The notes beneath the pieces are model-generated. The model was given only the letters and a program-made list of their open reading frames with translations, was not told the origin of the DNA and made no database searches. From Tyzzerella sp. (GTDB lineage: Bacteria; Bacillota; Clostridia; Lachnospirales; Lachnospiraceae), in NCBI GenBank assembly GCA_017416155.1, contig JAFQDE010000004.1, positions 62,001 through 126,000 on the forward strand: a stretch of 64,000 nucleotides of DNA, written 5' to 3'. This document shows positions 8,714 to 17,980 of the stretch, piece by piece (positions within the stretch are counted from its first letter, which is position 1; every line of letters starts with the position of its first letter). The position numbers and the translations under genes were made by a program.

Positions 8714-9442
8714 ATGCAAAAATATTTTCAAAAAATATATTGTGATGGTTTTGAGCAATTTGTAAACCTTCTCGAAGGTAAAATGGACAAGGAAGAAAAA
8801 ACATTTGTGATTACCGCCAATCCTGAGACATTGATGATAGGTGTGGATACGCCGGCGTTTGATGAGATTTTAAAATCAGACAAGACAATCATTGTTCCGG
8901 ATGGTATAGGAGTTGTTAAGGCGGCACAAATGTTAAATATTCCTGTAAAAGAAAGAGTTACAGGAGTAGAGATTGTTCAGAAGTTGTTTGAAATGTTGGA
9001 CAAGAAGAATAAAAGCTTATATCTGTTAGGTGCAAAACAGGAGGTTTTAGAGAAACTGGTAGAACGCATTGGACAAGAATATCCGAATGTTCAGCTCTTG
9101 GGTCATACAGATGGATATGTGAAGGATAAAGATGCAGTTTTTGAACAGATAGCAGAATGTAAGCCGGACGTTGTATTGGTTGCACTAGGTATTCCGGCAC
9201 AAGAGCAGTTAATATACAAGCACTATGATAAGTTTGAAAAAGGGATTTTTGTTGGAGTAGGTGGTTCCTTTGACGTACTCAGCGGGACAAAAAAAAGAGC
9301 TCCGAAGATTTTTATTAAATTAAATCTAGAATGGTTATACAGAATTGCAAAAGAACCAAAGAGAATCAAAAGATTCTATGTAAGTAATGTAAAGTTTATT
9401 TCAAAGATTCAGAAAATGAAGAGGCAGACAAATGAAGATTAA
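8714..9442 (+). CDS. WecG/TagA/CpsF-family glycosyltransferase
   Basis: 242-residue GT26 enzyme. In teichoic acid synthesis TagA transfers ManNAc onto GlcNAc-PP-undecaprenol. Conserved features include TANPETLMI (residues 34-42), VPDGIG (61-66; D63 aligns with the proposed catalytic Asp), TGVEI, and the C-terminal VGVGGSFDVLSGTKKRAP block with a trailing basic segment (EWLYRIAKEPKRIKRF) thought to contact the membrane. The next gene, overlapping by 11 bases, makes the likely donor UDP-ManNAc. The pair suggests a ManNAc-containing linkage unit like that of wall teichoic acid, although the first enzyme in this cluster is WbaP-like and not TagO-like. Confidence 0.9.
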   Translation: MQKYFQKIYCDGFEQFVNLLEGKMDKEEKTFVITANPETLMIGVDTPAFDEILKSDKTIIVPDGIGVVKAAQMLNIPVKERVTGVEIVQKLFEMLDKKNKSLYLLGAKQEVLEKLVERIGQEYPNVQLLGHTDGYVKDKDAVFEQIAECKPDVVLVALGIPAQEQLIYKHYDKFEKGIFVGVGGSFDVLSGTKKRAPKIFIKLNLEWLYRIAKEPKRIKRFYVSNVKFISKIQKMKRQTNED

Positions 9443-10547
9443 AGTAATGACTGTTTTCGGGACACGTCCGGAAACAATTAAAATGGCACCTTTGGTAAAA
9501 GAATTAAAGAGCAGAGAAGAAATAGAGACAATTGTTTGCGTAACAGCGCAACACAGGCAGATGTTGGACCAAGTGCTTCATGCATTTAACATTGTGCCGG
9601 ATTATGATTTGGATATTATGAAACAGGGACAGACACTGTCTGATATTACTACCAGAGTATTACAAGGACTAGAAGGAGTTATTAAAGAGGTAAGGCCGGA
9701 TATTGTATTAGTACATGGCGATACAACAACTACGTTTGCCGGAGCATTGGCTGCATTTTACAATCAAGTGGCAATTGGACATGTGGAAGCGGGCTTACGA
9801 ACATACAATAAATATTCGCCATTTCCGGAAGAAGCGAATCGTCAGTTTGTAGGCGTGATTTCTGATATGAATTTTGCTCCGACAGAACAGAGTAAGGAAA
9901 ATCTCTTGAAAGAAGGAAAGAGACCGGAAACAATTATTGTAACGGGTAATACCGCAATTGATGCACTGCAAACAACAGTAAGAGATGATTACGAACATGA
10001 AATCATTGATTGGGTTGGCGACTCCAGAATGATTATGCTGACGGCACACAGGCGAGAAAATCTCGGGGAGCCAATGTGTAATATGTTCCGCGCAATCAAA
10101 CGAATCATTGAAAAATATAATGATATTAAGGTTGTGTACCCGGTACACCTTAATCCGATTGTGGTTCAGACTGCGGAAGAAATCTTTGGAGATTGTGACC
10201 GCGTGAAATTAATTAAACCATTGGAAGTATTAGATTTCCATAATCTACTCAATAAATCGTATTTGATTTTGACAGATAGTGGTGGAATTCAAGAAGAGGC
10301 ACCGTCACTTGGAAAACCTGTTATTGTTCTTCGCGATACAACAGAACGTCCGGAGGGAATTGCCGCCGGCACATTGAAACTGGCGGGGACAAATGAAGAA
10401 GTAATTTATGGCTTAATTGATGAATTGTTATCGGATGAAGAAGAGTATGCACGTATGAGCAAGGCATCTAACCCATATGGTGATGGATTGGCAAGTAAGA
10501 GAATTGTGGATGCGATTATAGCTGAATTTAAAGATAAAAAATTATAA
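9432..10547 (+). CDS. wecB: UDP-N-acetylglucosamine 2-epimerase (non-hydrolysing)
   Basis: Interconverts UDP-GlcNAc and UDP-ManNAc in the cytoplasm. The 371-residue length is typical. Family blocks are all present: FGTRPETIKMAPL at the N-terminus, VHGDTTTTFAGAL, HVEAGLRT with FPEEANRQ, LTAHRRENLG, and TDSGGIQEEAPSLGKP with RDTTERPEG near the C-terminus. The bacterial allosteric form binds UDP-GlcNAc in this region. The start lies inside the end of the TagA-like gene, which implies translational coupling and equal dosage of donor and transferase. Called mnaA in Bacillus. Confidence is high for the reaction. Confidence 0.94.
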   Translation: MKIKVMTVFGTRPETIKMAPLVKELKSREEIETIVCVTAQHRQMLDQVLHAFNIVPDYDLDIMKQGQTLSDITTRVLQGLEGVIKEVRPDIVLVHGDTTTTFAGALAAFYNQVAIGHVEAGLRTYNKYSPFPEEANRQFVGVISDMNFAPTEQSKENLLKEGKRPETIIVTGNTAIDALQTTVRDDYEHEIIDWVGDSRMIMLTAHRRENLGEPMCNMFRAIKRIIEKYNDIKVVYPVHLNPIVVQTAEEIFGDCDRVKLIKPLEVLDFHNLLNKSYLILTDSGGIQEEAPSLGKPVIVLRDTTERPEGIAAGTLKLAGTNEEVIYGLIDELLSDEEEYARMSKASNPYGDGLASKRIVDAIIAEFKDKKL

Positions 10548-10606
10548 AATGTACTCTGGGGAGAGGTATATTTTAAATAAGATAATGCTAATGAAGGGGA
10601 AAATAA

Positions 10607-12142
10607 ATGGACAAATTAATACAGGACAAATTTTATGTAAAACAATTGTTAGCGTTTGTGGGATTACAACCATTGATAGATATATACCGTGTCTTTGTAG
10701 AAAACAAGATTGAATTTGCAGGAATATCATTGGCCGAATGGATTAATATTTTGGCATTTGGATATTTGTGTGTGTTGTTTGTTATAAAGAATTTTAGGAC
10801 ACCAAAATATTATGTTCCCTTGGTTGTTTATGGAGTTGCTTTTGTTTTGTATTTTGCATTGCATGCGTGGAATATATTGCAATTTAATGAAGACATTCTC
10901 AATGGTGCAGAAATTAGTGTATTCAAAGAACTATATTTTATAATTAGAGTATATTTGATTCCGTTGGTTGTGTTTTATATGATGTTATGTGTGAAAATTC
11001 ATACGAAATCACTCGAAATAGTGACCAAGTATCTCTCATGGTTTATTTCTATAGTTATTGTAGTTACCAATTTATTGAAAGTTTCTTTTGTTTCTTATGC
11101 AGGCTCAATAGAAGGAAATGCTTTTATTACAAGAAACATTATAGAATGGTTTACAAATCCGGATGCGGAGAACATTGCATATATGACAAGTAAAGGGTGG
11201 TTTTACATGGGAAACCAGATTGGTATCATTTTATTTATGCTTTATCCGTTTACAGTTATGTATGCTATGAAATATAAGAAAAGACAAAACTATTTTCTTG
11301 TGCTTCTGCAAGGAATCGCAATGATTATGGTCGGCACGAAAGTGGCTGCTTTTGGTTGCGTTCTGATTTTGTTATCAGCATTAGGGATAGTAGTTGTTTT
11401 TGGTTTTATTTTAAAACAAATTCCTATTCGTGTCAGAGATTTTGTTGTGCTTTGTTCTATTACTTTGGGACTTACTGTTTTATTATTAAATTCACCGATA
11501 ATCTCCATGCAGACACAAAGAGGTGAGTCTTCCATAGTGGATGTAGAGGACTTACAACTAAGAAAAGAAATGAAAGAATTTGAAGCTGATTTAGAGGCAG
11601 GAGGGGAAGTAGCGAGAGCAGAAATAATAAAATTTGCAAAAACTATCAAAAAATACTCGTCTGCATACGGCATTGACAAGGAATTTGTGGAATTATTTGA
11701 TGTTGAAGATAACTATATGTTCTGGTATAAAATAGCAGTGAGTGCAAATAACGACCATATTGATTATCGCTTTTTTAAGAAAATGATTTACACAGAGGTG
11801 CTTAAAAAAAATGACAATCAATTCGACCGACTTCTTGGCATAGGATATACCTCCAACTTCCCATACTCGGAACAAGATTTTGTCGGACAAAGTATTTGGT
11901 TTGGAAGTTTAGGTACCGCGTTGCTTATAGGACCCTATTTTTTGTGTGCTCTATATACAGTTATATATATTTTAAAGAACAGGCAGACAAACATGCGATA
12001 TGAAAATGCTTTTTTTGCAGTGTCCCTGGGTGGGATTACCGCATTAAGTATAATGGCGGGGCATTTATTCTTTGGAATTTTTTCAATTGTGATTTTTGCT
12101 TTTCTTATAGCAGCCTTTTATCACATGCAGAAAGAGTGGTAA
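10607..12142 (+). CDS. O-antigen ligase/polymerase-like membrane protein (candidate Wzy)
   Basis: 511-residue integral membrane protein with about eleven predicted helices. A large soluble loop (about residues 295-430, beginning after SPIISMQTQRGES and rich in Glu/Lys) interrupts the helices, as is typical of O-antigen ligase-like and Wzy polymerases whose big extracytoplasmic loop carries the active site. The segment 'LGIGYTSNF' followed by 'GSLGTALLIGPY' fits the end of that loop and the next helix. The only gene here with this architecture, it is the best candidate polymerase of the cluster. Sequence conservation in the family is too low to be certain. Start has aagggg upstream; the 59-base gap before it contains nothing recognisable. 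Confidence 0.7.
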   Translation: MDKLIQDKFYVKQLLAFVGLQPLIDIYRVFVENKIEFAGISLAEWINILAFGYLCVLFVIKNFRTPKYYVPLVVYGVAFVLYFALHAWNILQFNEDILNGAEISVFKELYFIIRVYLIPLVVFYMMLCVKIHTKSLEIVTKYLSWFISIVIVVTNLLKVSFVSYAGSIEGNAFITRNIIEWFTNPDAENIAYMTSKGWFYMGNQIGIILFMLYPFTVMYAMKYKKRQNYFLVLLQGIAMIMVGTKVAAFGCVLILLSALGIVVVFGFILKQIPIRVRDFVVLCSITLGLTVLLLNSPIISMQTQRGESSIVDVEDLQLRKEMKEFEADLEAGGEVARAEIIKFAKTIKKYSSAYGIDKEFVELFDVEDNYMFWYKIAVSANNDHIDYRFFKKMIYTEVLKKNDNQFDRLLGIGYTSNFPYSEQDFVGQSIWFGSLGTALLIGPYFLCALYTVIYILKNRQTNMRYENAFFAVSLGGITALSIMAGHLFFGIFSIVIFAFLIAAFYHMQKEW

Positions 12143-12149
12143 GTAAGAA

Positions 12150-13247
12150 ATGAAAAAAATATTGTTTACAATTTACACGTATTCACTTGGAGGCGGAGCA
12201 GAACGAATCTTGAGTGATGTTGTGAATCATTTGGATCCTGCAAAATATGATATTACAATATTGCCATATGCAGATTATCATGTCATGGACGAGCAGGTAA
12301 ACGACAATGTTAAATTGTTGCCTGCTATCGTTGATATGGAGCATTCGGGGCGTCTTGAAAGAATCGTGAAATACTTTTTGGTACACTTTTTCCCCTCTAT
12401 ATTGAGAAAAAAATATTTGCGAGAAAAATATGACATTGAAATCTCATTTAATTATCAAATACCATCTTTCTTGGTGATGGGGAAAAAGGTTATCCAATGG
12501 AATCATGGAGATAATTATGATTTGCGTGACAAGTGGTTGGAAAGACAACTTCAAAATAGAAGTTATAGAAGAGCAGATAAGATTATAGTTATTTCAGATA
12601 ATACAAAACAGTCCGTTTTGGATATTTTTCCGCAACATGCTGATAAATTGCAATTAGTTTATAATGGTGTTAATGTTGACAGAATTAAGAGAAAATCCGA
12701 GGAGGATACAGATATTATCCTAAACGAAAACTCAATTGTGTTCTTGGGACGTTTGGAAGAAGCGAAACAACCATTAAAATTGCTGGAAGCAGTGAAAAAT
12801 TTAGTGCATAATGGAAAAGATGTTCATTTGTATTACTTGGGAAAGGGCGAGCAAGCAGATGAGATAGAACATCAGATAGAACAATGGGGATTGAAAAATC
12901 ACGTTTTTCTTTTGGGATATCAGAAAAATCCATACCCAATTATTAAACAATGTAAAGCGGTATGTATGATGTCTAAGTCAGAAGGATTTCCCACGGTGTT
13001 CACAGAAGGTATGGCGTTGGGAAAGCCGTTCGTCAGTAGCAGAGTTGGTGGCGTGAAAGAATTAAGCAATTTTGGGCAATGCGGGATTATCGTAGACGAC
13101 GTGAAGCAATGTGAAAAAGCCATTGAAAAGATTGTTTTAGATGATGAAGTTAATCGCAAAATGGGAGAAATATGCCAGATATATATTGAAAATTATTCGT
13201 TGAGAAAACAGATAGAAACCATAGAACATTTGTTGGACACCATTTAA
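12150..13247 (+). CDS. GT4-family glycosyltransferase
   Basis: 365-residue retaining glycosyltransferase of GT-B fold. N-terminal glycine-rich loop YSLGGGAERILSDV (about 11-24) and the C-terminal Ex7E-type donor site in SEGFPTVFTEGMALGKP (about 275-291) are diagnostic, with FLGRLEEAKQP marking the start of the second Rossmann domain. It probably works at the inner membrane face adding one sugar to the lipid-linked repeat unit. Donor and linkage cannot be read from the sequence. It starts 7 bases after the polymerase-like gene. Confidence 0.88.
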   Translation: MKKILFTIYTYSLGGGAERILSDVVNHLDPAKYDITILPYADYHVMDEQVNDNVKLLPAIVDMEHSGRLERIVKYFLVHFFPSILRKKYLREKYDIEISFNYQIPSFLVMGKKVIQWNHGDNYDLRDKWLERQLQNRSYRRADKIIVISDNTKQSVLDIFPQHADKLQLVYNGVNVDRIKRKSEEDTDIILNENSIVFLGRLEEAKQPLKLLEAVKNLVHNGKDVHLYYLGKGEQADEIEHQIEQWGLKNHVFLLGYQKNPYPIIKQCKAVCMMSKSEGFPTVFTEGMALGKPFVSSRVGGVKELSNFGQCGIIVDDVKQCEKAIEKIVLDDEVNRKMGEICQIYIENYSLRKQIETIEHLLDTI

Positions 13248-13263
13248 CCTGAAAGGAGAAAGA

Positions 13264-14724
13264 ATGAAAACGAGAACGTTGGCGGAAAATGTGTTTTATA
13301 ATATGCTATATCAAGTGATTGTAACAGTCTTACCAATTGTAACAACACCTTATACGGCCAGGGTTTTGGGACTTCATGCAAATGGAATACATTCTTTTAC
13401 AGAAAGCATTGTAACCTACTTTATTATTTTTGGCTCATTAGGGACTTCGTTATATGGAATTCGTAAAGTTGCCTATGTTCGGAATGATGACAAAGAATTG
13501 GCACATACAACATTAGAAATTATCCTATTGAAGTTAATCTTAATGGCTATGAGCCTAGCCGTTTACATACCTGCCGTATGTATAAATTCAGAGTATTCTA
13601 CAATTTACTATATCCATATTATTAATATTGTTGCTAATGGTATTGATATTTCATGGTTCTATCAAGGTGTAGAAGATTTTAAACGAGTTACAATTCGAAA
13701 CTTAATTGTGAAACTTATTTATGTGGTTTCGCTATTCTTATTTATCCGACAACCGGAAGATTTGAATAAATATGTTTTTTTGGTTGTTGTAAGTGCGCTG
13801 GTTGGTAATTTTTTAATGATTTATTATCTACCACAGTACATTCGAATTAATTGGAAAGCGAAATTCAAGCCGTTTTCACATGTTAAAGATTGTTTTATGT
13901 TGTTCATACCACAGGCAATGAATTATGTCTATGCACTTCTTGACAGAAGTATGCTTGGGTGGATGACCCATACTGACAATGTGAGTATATATGACCAGGC
14001 GCAAAGATTAATTCGTATGGTGACAGCCATTCTGCAATCGGTTGGCTACGTTATGATGGCACGAGTGGCGAACATGACAATTAGCAAGGATGAAGAAGGA
14101 ATTATTCGGTATGCACATAAATCTGTAAATTTTAATATGTTTCTAGCTTTGCCTGCAATGTTTGGAATAATTGGAATCGCAGATGATTTTATCCCCCTCT
14201 TCTTGGGACAAGAATATTTAGGCGTCGTGCCTGTATTAAAACTTCTGAGTGTGCTTGTGTTAACGATGTCACTAAATAGTATATTAGGTGTTCAATTGCT
14301 AATGCCAATGGGACGTGAGAAAGTGTATGCTACGGCTACAACATTTGGTGCAATTACAAATGTATTGGTTAATGTTGTGTTGATACCTGTTATTGGAATC
14401 AAAGGAGCATGTGTATCTTCGATTGCAGCCGAAGTGGGTGTTTTTTCCATATCCTACTGGAATCTGAGAAAGATGCTTAAGATACGACTCATTCTGAAAG
14501 ATAATGCTTTTGTGGCACTTGCTTCAATTGCCATGTTTTTGCTTGTGCGATTAGTCAGCAGAGTAGAGTTGGGAATTCTTCCGAAATTATTTTTAGAAAT
14601 AGCAGGAGGAGGAATTGTTTATGTAGGTATAATGTTTTTGACACGCAATGAGATTTTGCTTATCATATTTAATAAAGTTTTAAATTATATCAAAAAAGTA
14701 TTGGGCAAAGATATATGTTCATAA
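13264..14724 (+). CDS. Polysaccharide flippase (Wzx-like, MOP superfamily)
   Basis: 486-residue protein with roughly 12-14 hydrophobic helices over its whole length. The N-terminal pattern 'NVFYNMLYQVIVTVLPIVTTPYTARVLG' style, with 'G.HANGIHSFTESIVTYFIIFGSLGTSLYGIRK' following, is typical of the polysaccharide biosynthesis/export family (RfbX), and 'SMLGWMTHTDNVSIYDQAQRL' matches its central region. It should turn the finished undecaprenyl-linked repeat to the outer face, before polymerisation by the protein encoded at 10.6 kb. Clear ribosome site (aaaggag). One flippase and one polymerase-like gene make this a Wzx/Wzy-dependent locus. Confidence 0.9.
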   Translation: MKTRTLAENVFYNMLYQVIVTVLPIVTTPYTARVLGLHANGIHSFTESIVTYFIIFGSLGTSLYGIRKVAYVRNDDKELAHTTLEIILLKLILMAMSLAVYIPAVCINSEYSTIYYIHIINIVANGIDISWFYQGVEDFKRVTIRNLIVKLIYVVSLFLFIRQPEDLNKYVFLVVVSALVGNFLMIYYLPQYIRINWKAKFKPFSHVKDCFMLFIPQAMNYVYALLDRSMLGWMTHTDNVSIYDQAQRLIRMVTAILQSVGYVMMARVANMTISKDEEGIIRYAHKSVNFNMFLALPAMFGIIGIADDFIPLFLGQEYLGVVPVLKLLSVLVLTMSLNSILGVQLLMPMGREKVYATATTFGAITNVLVNVVLIPVIGIKGACVSSIAAEVGVFSISYWNLRKMLKIRLILKDNAFVALASIAMFLLVRLVSRVELGILPKLFLEIAGGGIVYVGIMFLTRNEILLIIFNKVLNYIKKVLGKDICS

Positions 14725-14742
14725 CGGATGGAAGGTGAGAAT

Positions 14743-15717
14743 ATGGAAGTCAGCTTAATTATTCCTGTTTATAACGTAGAAGACTATTTGGATAAATGCT
14801 TGCAATCTGTTGAGAAGCAGACATGTAAGGATATTGAAGTTATTATTATTAACGATGGTAGTACGGACAATTCGTATGAAATTGTCAAAAAATATATTGA
14901 TAGAAATGAAAATTTCCAATGTTATACTATTGAGAATAGAGGACTTGGTGGTGCTAGAAATTATGGATTGGAAAAGGCGAGTGGGGAATATGTGTGCTTT
15001 TTAGATAGTGATGATTATATAGATTCGGGTTGCATAGAAACAATGCTTAATCAAGCAAAGAAAAATAAAAGTGATATTGTTGTTTGCAATTGTTGTGATG
15101 TCACCGAAGATGGAACGATTATCTCATATTATAAAAACAAATATCAAAAAGAGGTCACAAATATATATGAGGAACCATCCATATTGTTTAACCGAGTTTC
15201 GGCATGGGGAAAATTGTATAAAAAAGAACTGTTTCATGAGTTGGCGTTTGTTAGTCGGGAATGGTACGAAGATATGCGTATGACACCGAAACTTTTCTTG
15301 AGAGCAAAGAAAATAACATATATTGACAATGCACTTTTTTATTATGTGCAAAGAAGTGGATCCATTATGAATAATTCTAAAGTAGAAAGAAACATAGAGA
15401 TAATTGCAGCATTTGATGATTTATTAACATATTTTCAAAAGCAAGGAGTTTATGCACAGTTCAAGGAAGTGTTGGAGTATTTAATAATCGAACATGTTGC
15501 TGTGGCAGGTATTACAAGAGTTGCACTTGGTACAGGATATAAGAAGAAGGAAACCCTCAGCAAACTGCAAGAATATCTTGAAACGATTCCGAATCTATAT
15601 CAGAACTCCTATATTAAATCTATGGACAAAGACAGAAGAGTGATTTTGCTCTTTAACAAGAATAGGCTATACTGGCTATCAGCATTGTGTATCAAAATGA
15701 AAAAGCTAATAAGGTAG
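14743..15717 (+). CDS. GT2-family glycosyltransferase
   Basis: 324-residue inverting glycosyltransferase of GT-A fold. SLIIPVYNVEDYLDKCL at the N-terminus, INDGSTDNS (about 37-45), RGLGGARNYGLE and the metal-binding LDSDDYID (about 88-95) are classic. The C-terminal third is variable, as in capsule GT2 enzymes. An in-frame ATG at 14728 exists, but ggaaggtgag sits between the two and fits the ATG used here. The end of this gene overlaps the open frame of the next, though not the start I prefer. Substrate unknown. Confidence 0.9.
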   Translation: MEVSLIIPVYNVEDYLDKCLQSVEKQTCKDIEVIIINDGSTDNSYEIVKKYIDRNENFQCYTIENRGLGGARNYGLEKASGEYVCFLDSDDYIDSGCIETMLNQAKKNKSDIVVCNCCDVTEDGTIISYYKNKYQKEVTNIYEEPSILFNRVSAWGKLYKKELFHELAFVSREWYEDMRMTPKLFLRAKKITYIDNALFYYVQRSGSIMNNSKVERNIEIIAAFDDLLTYFQKQGVYAQFKEVLEYLIIEHVAVAGITRVALGTGYKKKETLSKLQEYLETIPNLYQNSYIKSMDKDRRVILLFNKNRLYWLSALCIKMKKLIR

Positions 15718-15731
15718 GAACAGAAGAGAAA

Positions 15732-16787
15732 ATGAAAAATGAGAAGAAGGTAATTGTGCCAACTGGATATATGGGCTCTGGTTCGTCAGCTATTACAGAT
15801 TTGATGAGTGAAATTGAAGGCGTTGATGTAAGCAGAGGTACATTTGAGTATGTTTTTTTACATTGCCCGAATGGAGTTTTTGACTTGGAAGACAAGCTGT
15901 TGATAGGAAATAATGCTGTGCGCAGTGATGAGGCATTGCATTCGTTTTCAAAGACAATGAAACAGTTGTATGATAAAAAATATTGGTGGGTTGGGCACTA
16001 TAATAAAAACGTAGGAGTTGAATTTTGGAATACAACCCAAAAGTATTTGGAACAATTAATTGAATATAAGAATGATTATTATTGGTATTATCAGGAAAAT
16101 GTTACGCCAAGAATGGTTCCGAAACTTATTTGGAACAGAGTGCTCAGAATGATAAGCAGAGGAAAGATACAAGGGGAAAAAGTTTTGGCGCATGAACCAA
16201 TGTGGGTATCCTTTATTACACCGGAACGATTTTATTCCATCACGCAAAACTATATTTATGATGTTCTGAATATGATGGGATATGATAAAGATAGTATGGT
16301 TTTAGATCAGTTGCTACTTCCATTCAACTTGTTCCGAATAGAAAAATATTTCAAGGAAGATGTGTTTGTTGTTGTGGTGGAAAGAGATCCTCGTGATGTA
16401 TTTGTTAGCAACAAGTATTATTGGTCAAAACAAGATGGGGTTGTGCCTTATCCGACAGATGTAAAAAAATTCTGTGAATATTATAAAAGCATGCGAAAAA
16501 TGGAGAAAGAAATCGATAGTTCGCAGGTATACAGAGTGAAATTTGAGGATTTAATATATAGATATGATGAGACAGTAGATGATATTTTCAAACGATTAGA
16601 TTGGGATAAATGTAGACATGTTAGAAGAAAAGAGAACTTTAATCCAGAACGGTCGATTTATAATACACAACTGTTCTTGAAAAATGATAAATGTAAGGAA
16701 GAATGTGCCGTTATAGAGGCTAAATTGAAAGAATACCTATATGATTTTCCATATGAAATAGAGCACACAGGCCATGATGTGTTTTAA
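15732..16787 (+). CDS. Sulfotransferase-like protein
   Basis: 351-residue protein with both PAPS-binding signatures of sulfotransferases: an N-terminal phosphosulfate-binding loop (PTGYMGSGSSAITDLM, about 9-24) and a 3'-phosphate-binding block with strand and Arg/Asp/Pro (VVERDPRDVFVSNKYYW, about 214-230). The following RVKFEDLIYRYDET also matches the family (usually 'v.YEdL'). If active, it would move sulfate from PAPS to a hydroxyl of the growing glycan or its precursor. No PAPS synthesis genes are in the window. Embedded between glycosyltransferase genes on the same transcript. The start is chosen by the purine-rich agaagaga; upstream in-frame codons overlap the GT2 gene. Acceptor unknown; another PAPS-fold kinase-like role is less likely. 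Confidence 0.75.
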   Translation: MKNEKKVIVPTGYMGSGSSAITDLMSEIEGVDVSRGTFEYVFLHCPNGVFDLEDKLLIGNNAVRSDEALHSFSKTMKQLYDKKYWWVGHYNKNVGVEFWNTTQKYLEQLIEYKNDYYWYYQENVTPRMVPKLIWNRVLRMISRGKIQGEKVLAHEPMWVSFITPERFYSITQNYIYDVLNMMGYDKDSMVLDQLLLPFNLFRIEKYFKEDVFVVVVERDPRDVFVSNKYYWSKQDGVVPYPTDVKKFCEYYKSMRKMEKEIDSSQVYRVKFEDLIYRYDETVDDIFKRLDWDKCRHVRRKENFNPERSIYNTQLFLKNDKCKEECAVIEAKLKEYLYDFPYEIEHTGHDVF

Positions 16788-16813
16788 CGTAATAGGGTTA
16801 CGAGAGGAACGGT

Positions 16814-17980
16814 ATGAAAAAGAGAATATATATTACTGCGCTTCACATGCGACACGGTGGGGTAGAAATGGCGATTTCTCTGTTAAGCAATGCGTTGGCA
16901 AAACGAGGATATCAAGTGACAATTTTGAGTATCTACAATTTGGGAGAGGTAGCTTATCCTTTGGAGCCTAGTGTGGAAGTTCGATATTTGACCAGCGTAG
17001 CACCAAATAAAGAGGAATTTTTAAAAGCAAAACAAGAACAAAATATTATTAATATGATAAAAGAAGGTTTTTATTCAGTTAAGGTTTTGTATTTAAAACG
17101 CAAGAAAATGATAGAAGCCTTAAAAAAAATACAGGATGGGATTGTCATTTCTACAAGAAATGAGCATTCAGTCATGCTATCGAAATACGGGGGAAAGAAG
17201 GTCTATAAGATTGCGCAATTACATCATGACCATGAATTTAAAAAAGAATATATAAAATCTTTTCAAAAAAAATATGGTAATATTGATAAGTTTGTTCTGT
17301 TAACGGAAGAGATACAACAAGAAGTTGAGGAAATGATGAAGGGATATAACTCCTATACGGAGTGTATCACCATACCTAATTTTCTTAATTTGACTTGTGA
17401 CGTAGTACAATTCGATGAAAAAAAGAAAACAGTTGTTGCAGCTGGACGTTTGCATCCTGTAAAAGGTTTTGACAGACTAATTGATATATGGGAGATTGTG
17501 TCGAGAACACATTCGGACTGGAAGTTGAAAATTATTGGCGGAGGAGAGCAAAGGGAAAATCTAGAAAATAAAATTAGAGAAAAAGGACTTTTGGGTAAAA
17601 TTGAGATAACAGGTATGTTGAGCCATAGCGATGTATTGCGTGAAATGCGCAGTGCGTCTGTCTATGCGTTGACGTCGTATTCTGAAGCTTTTGGATTTGT
17701 TTTAATAGAAGCCATGTCCAGCGGACTCCCTGTAATAGCATTTGATGTGAGAGTTGGTCCAAGAACCATAATCAGACATGATGTGGATGGCTTTTTAGTA
17801 GAAGATCAAAACATAGAGAAGTTTGCAAATTACATCAATTACTTGATTGATGATTCCAGTAAAAGGATTGCCATGAGTCAGAATGCGATTAACAGGGCAA
17901 AAACATATACAGAGACTCAAGTTATGAGACAATGGATTGCGTTATTCTGTGACGATAAATATGAGAAGGAGAGTCTGTAA
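16814..17980 (+). CDS. GT4-family glycosyltransferase
   Basis: 388-residue GT-B glycosyltransferase. Near the N-terminus HMRHGGVEMAISLLSNAL gives the acceptor-side loop; AAGRLHPVKGFDRLI marks the donor domain; and SEAFGFVLIEAMSSGLPVIAF carries the E-x7-E donor motif. The variant 'DVRVGPRTII' after it is common in Gram-positive GT4 enzymes. Clear ribosome site (gagagga). The stop is immediately followed by the start of the next gene (TAA-ATG), so translation of the two is probably coupled. Donor sugar unknown. Confidence 0.9.
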   Translation: MKKRIYITALHMRHGGVEMAISLLSNALAKRGYQVTILSIYNLGEVAYPLEPSVEVRYLTSVAPNKEEFLKAKQEQNIINMIKEGFYSVKVLYLKRKKMIEALKKIQDGIVISTRNEHSVMLSKYGGKKVYKIAQLHHDHEFKKEYIKSFQKKYGNIDKFVLLTEEIQQEVEEMMKGYNSYTECITIPNFLNLTCDVVQFDEKKKTVVAAGRLHPVKGFDRLIDIWEIVSRTHSDWKLKIIGGGEQRENLENKIREKGLLGKIEITGMLSHSDVLREMRSASVYALTSYSEAFGFVLIEAMSSGLPVIAFDVRVGPRTIIRHDVDGFLVEDQNIEKFANYINYLIDDSSKRIAMSQNAINRAKTYTETQVMRQWIALFCDDKYEKESL

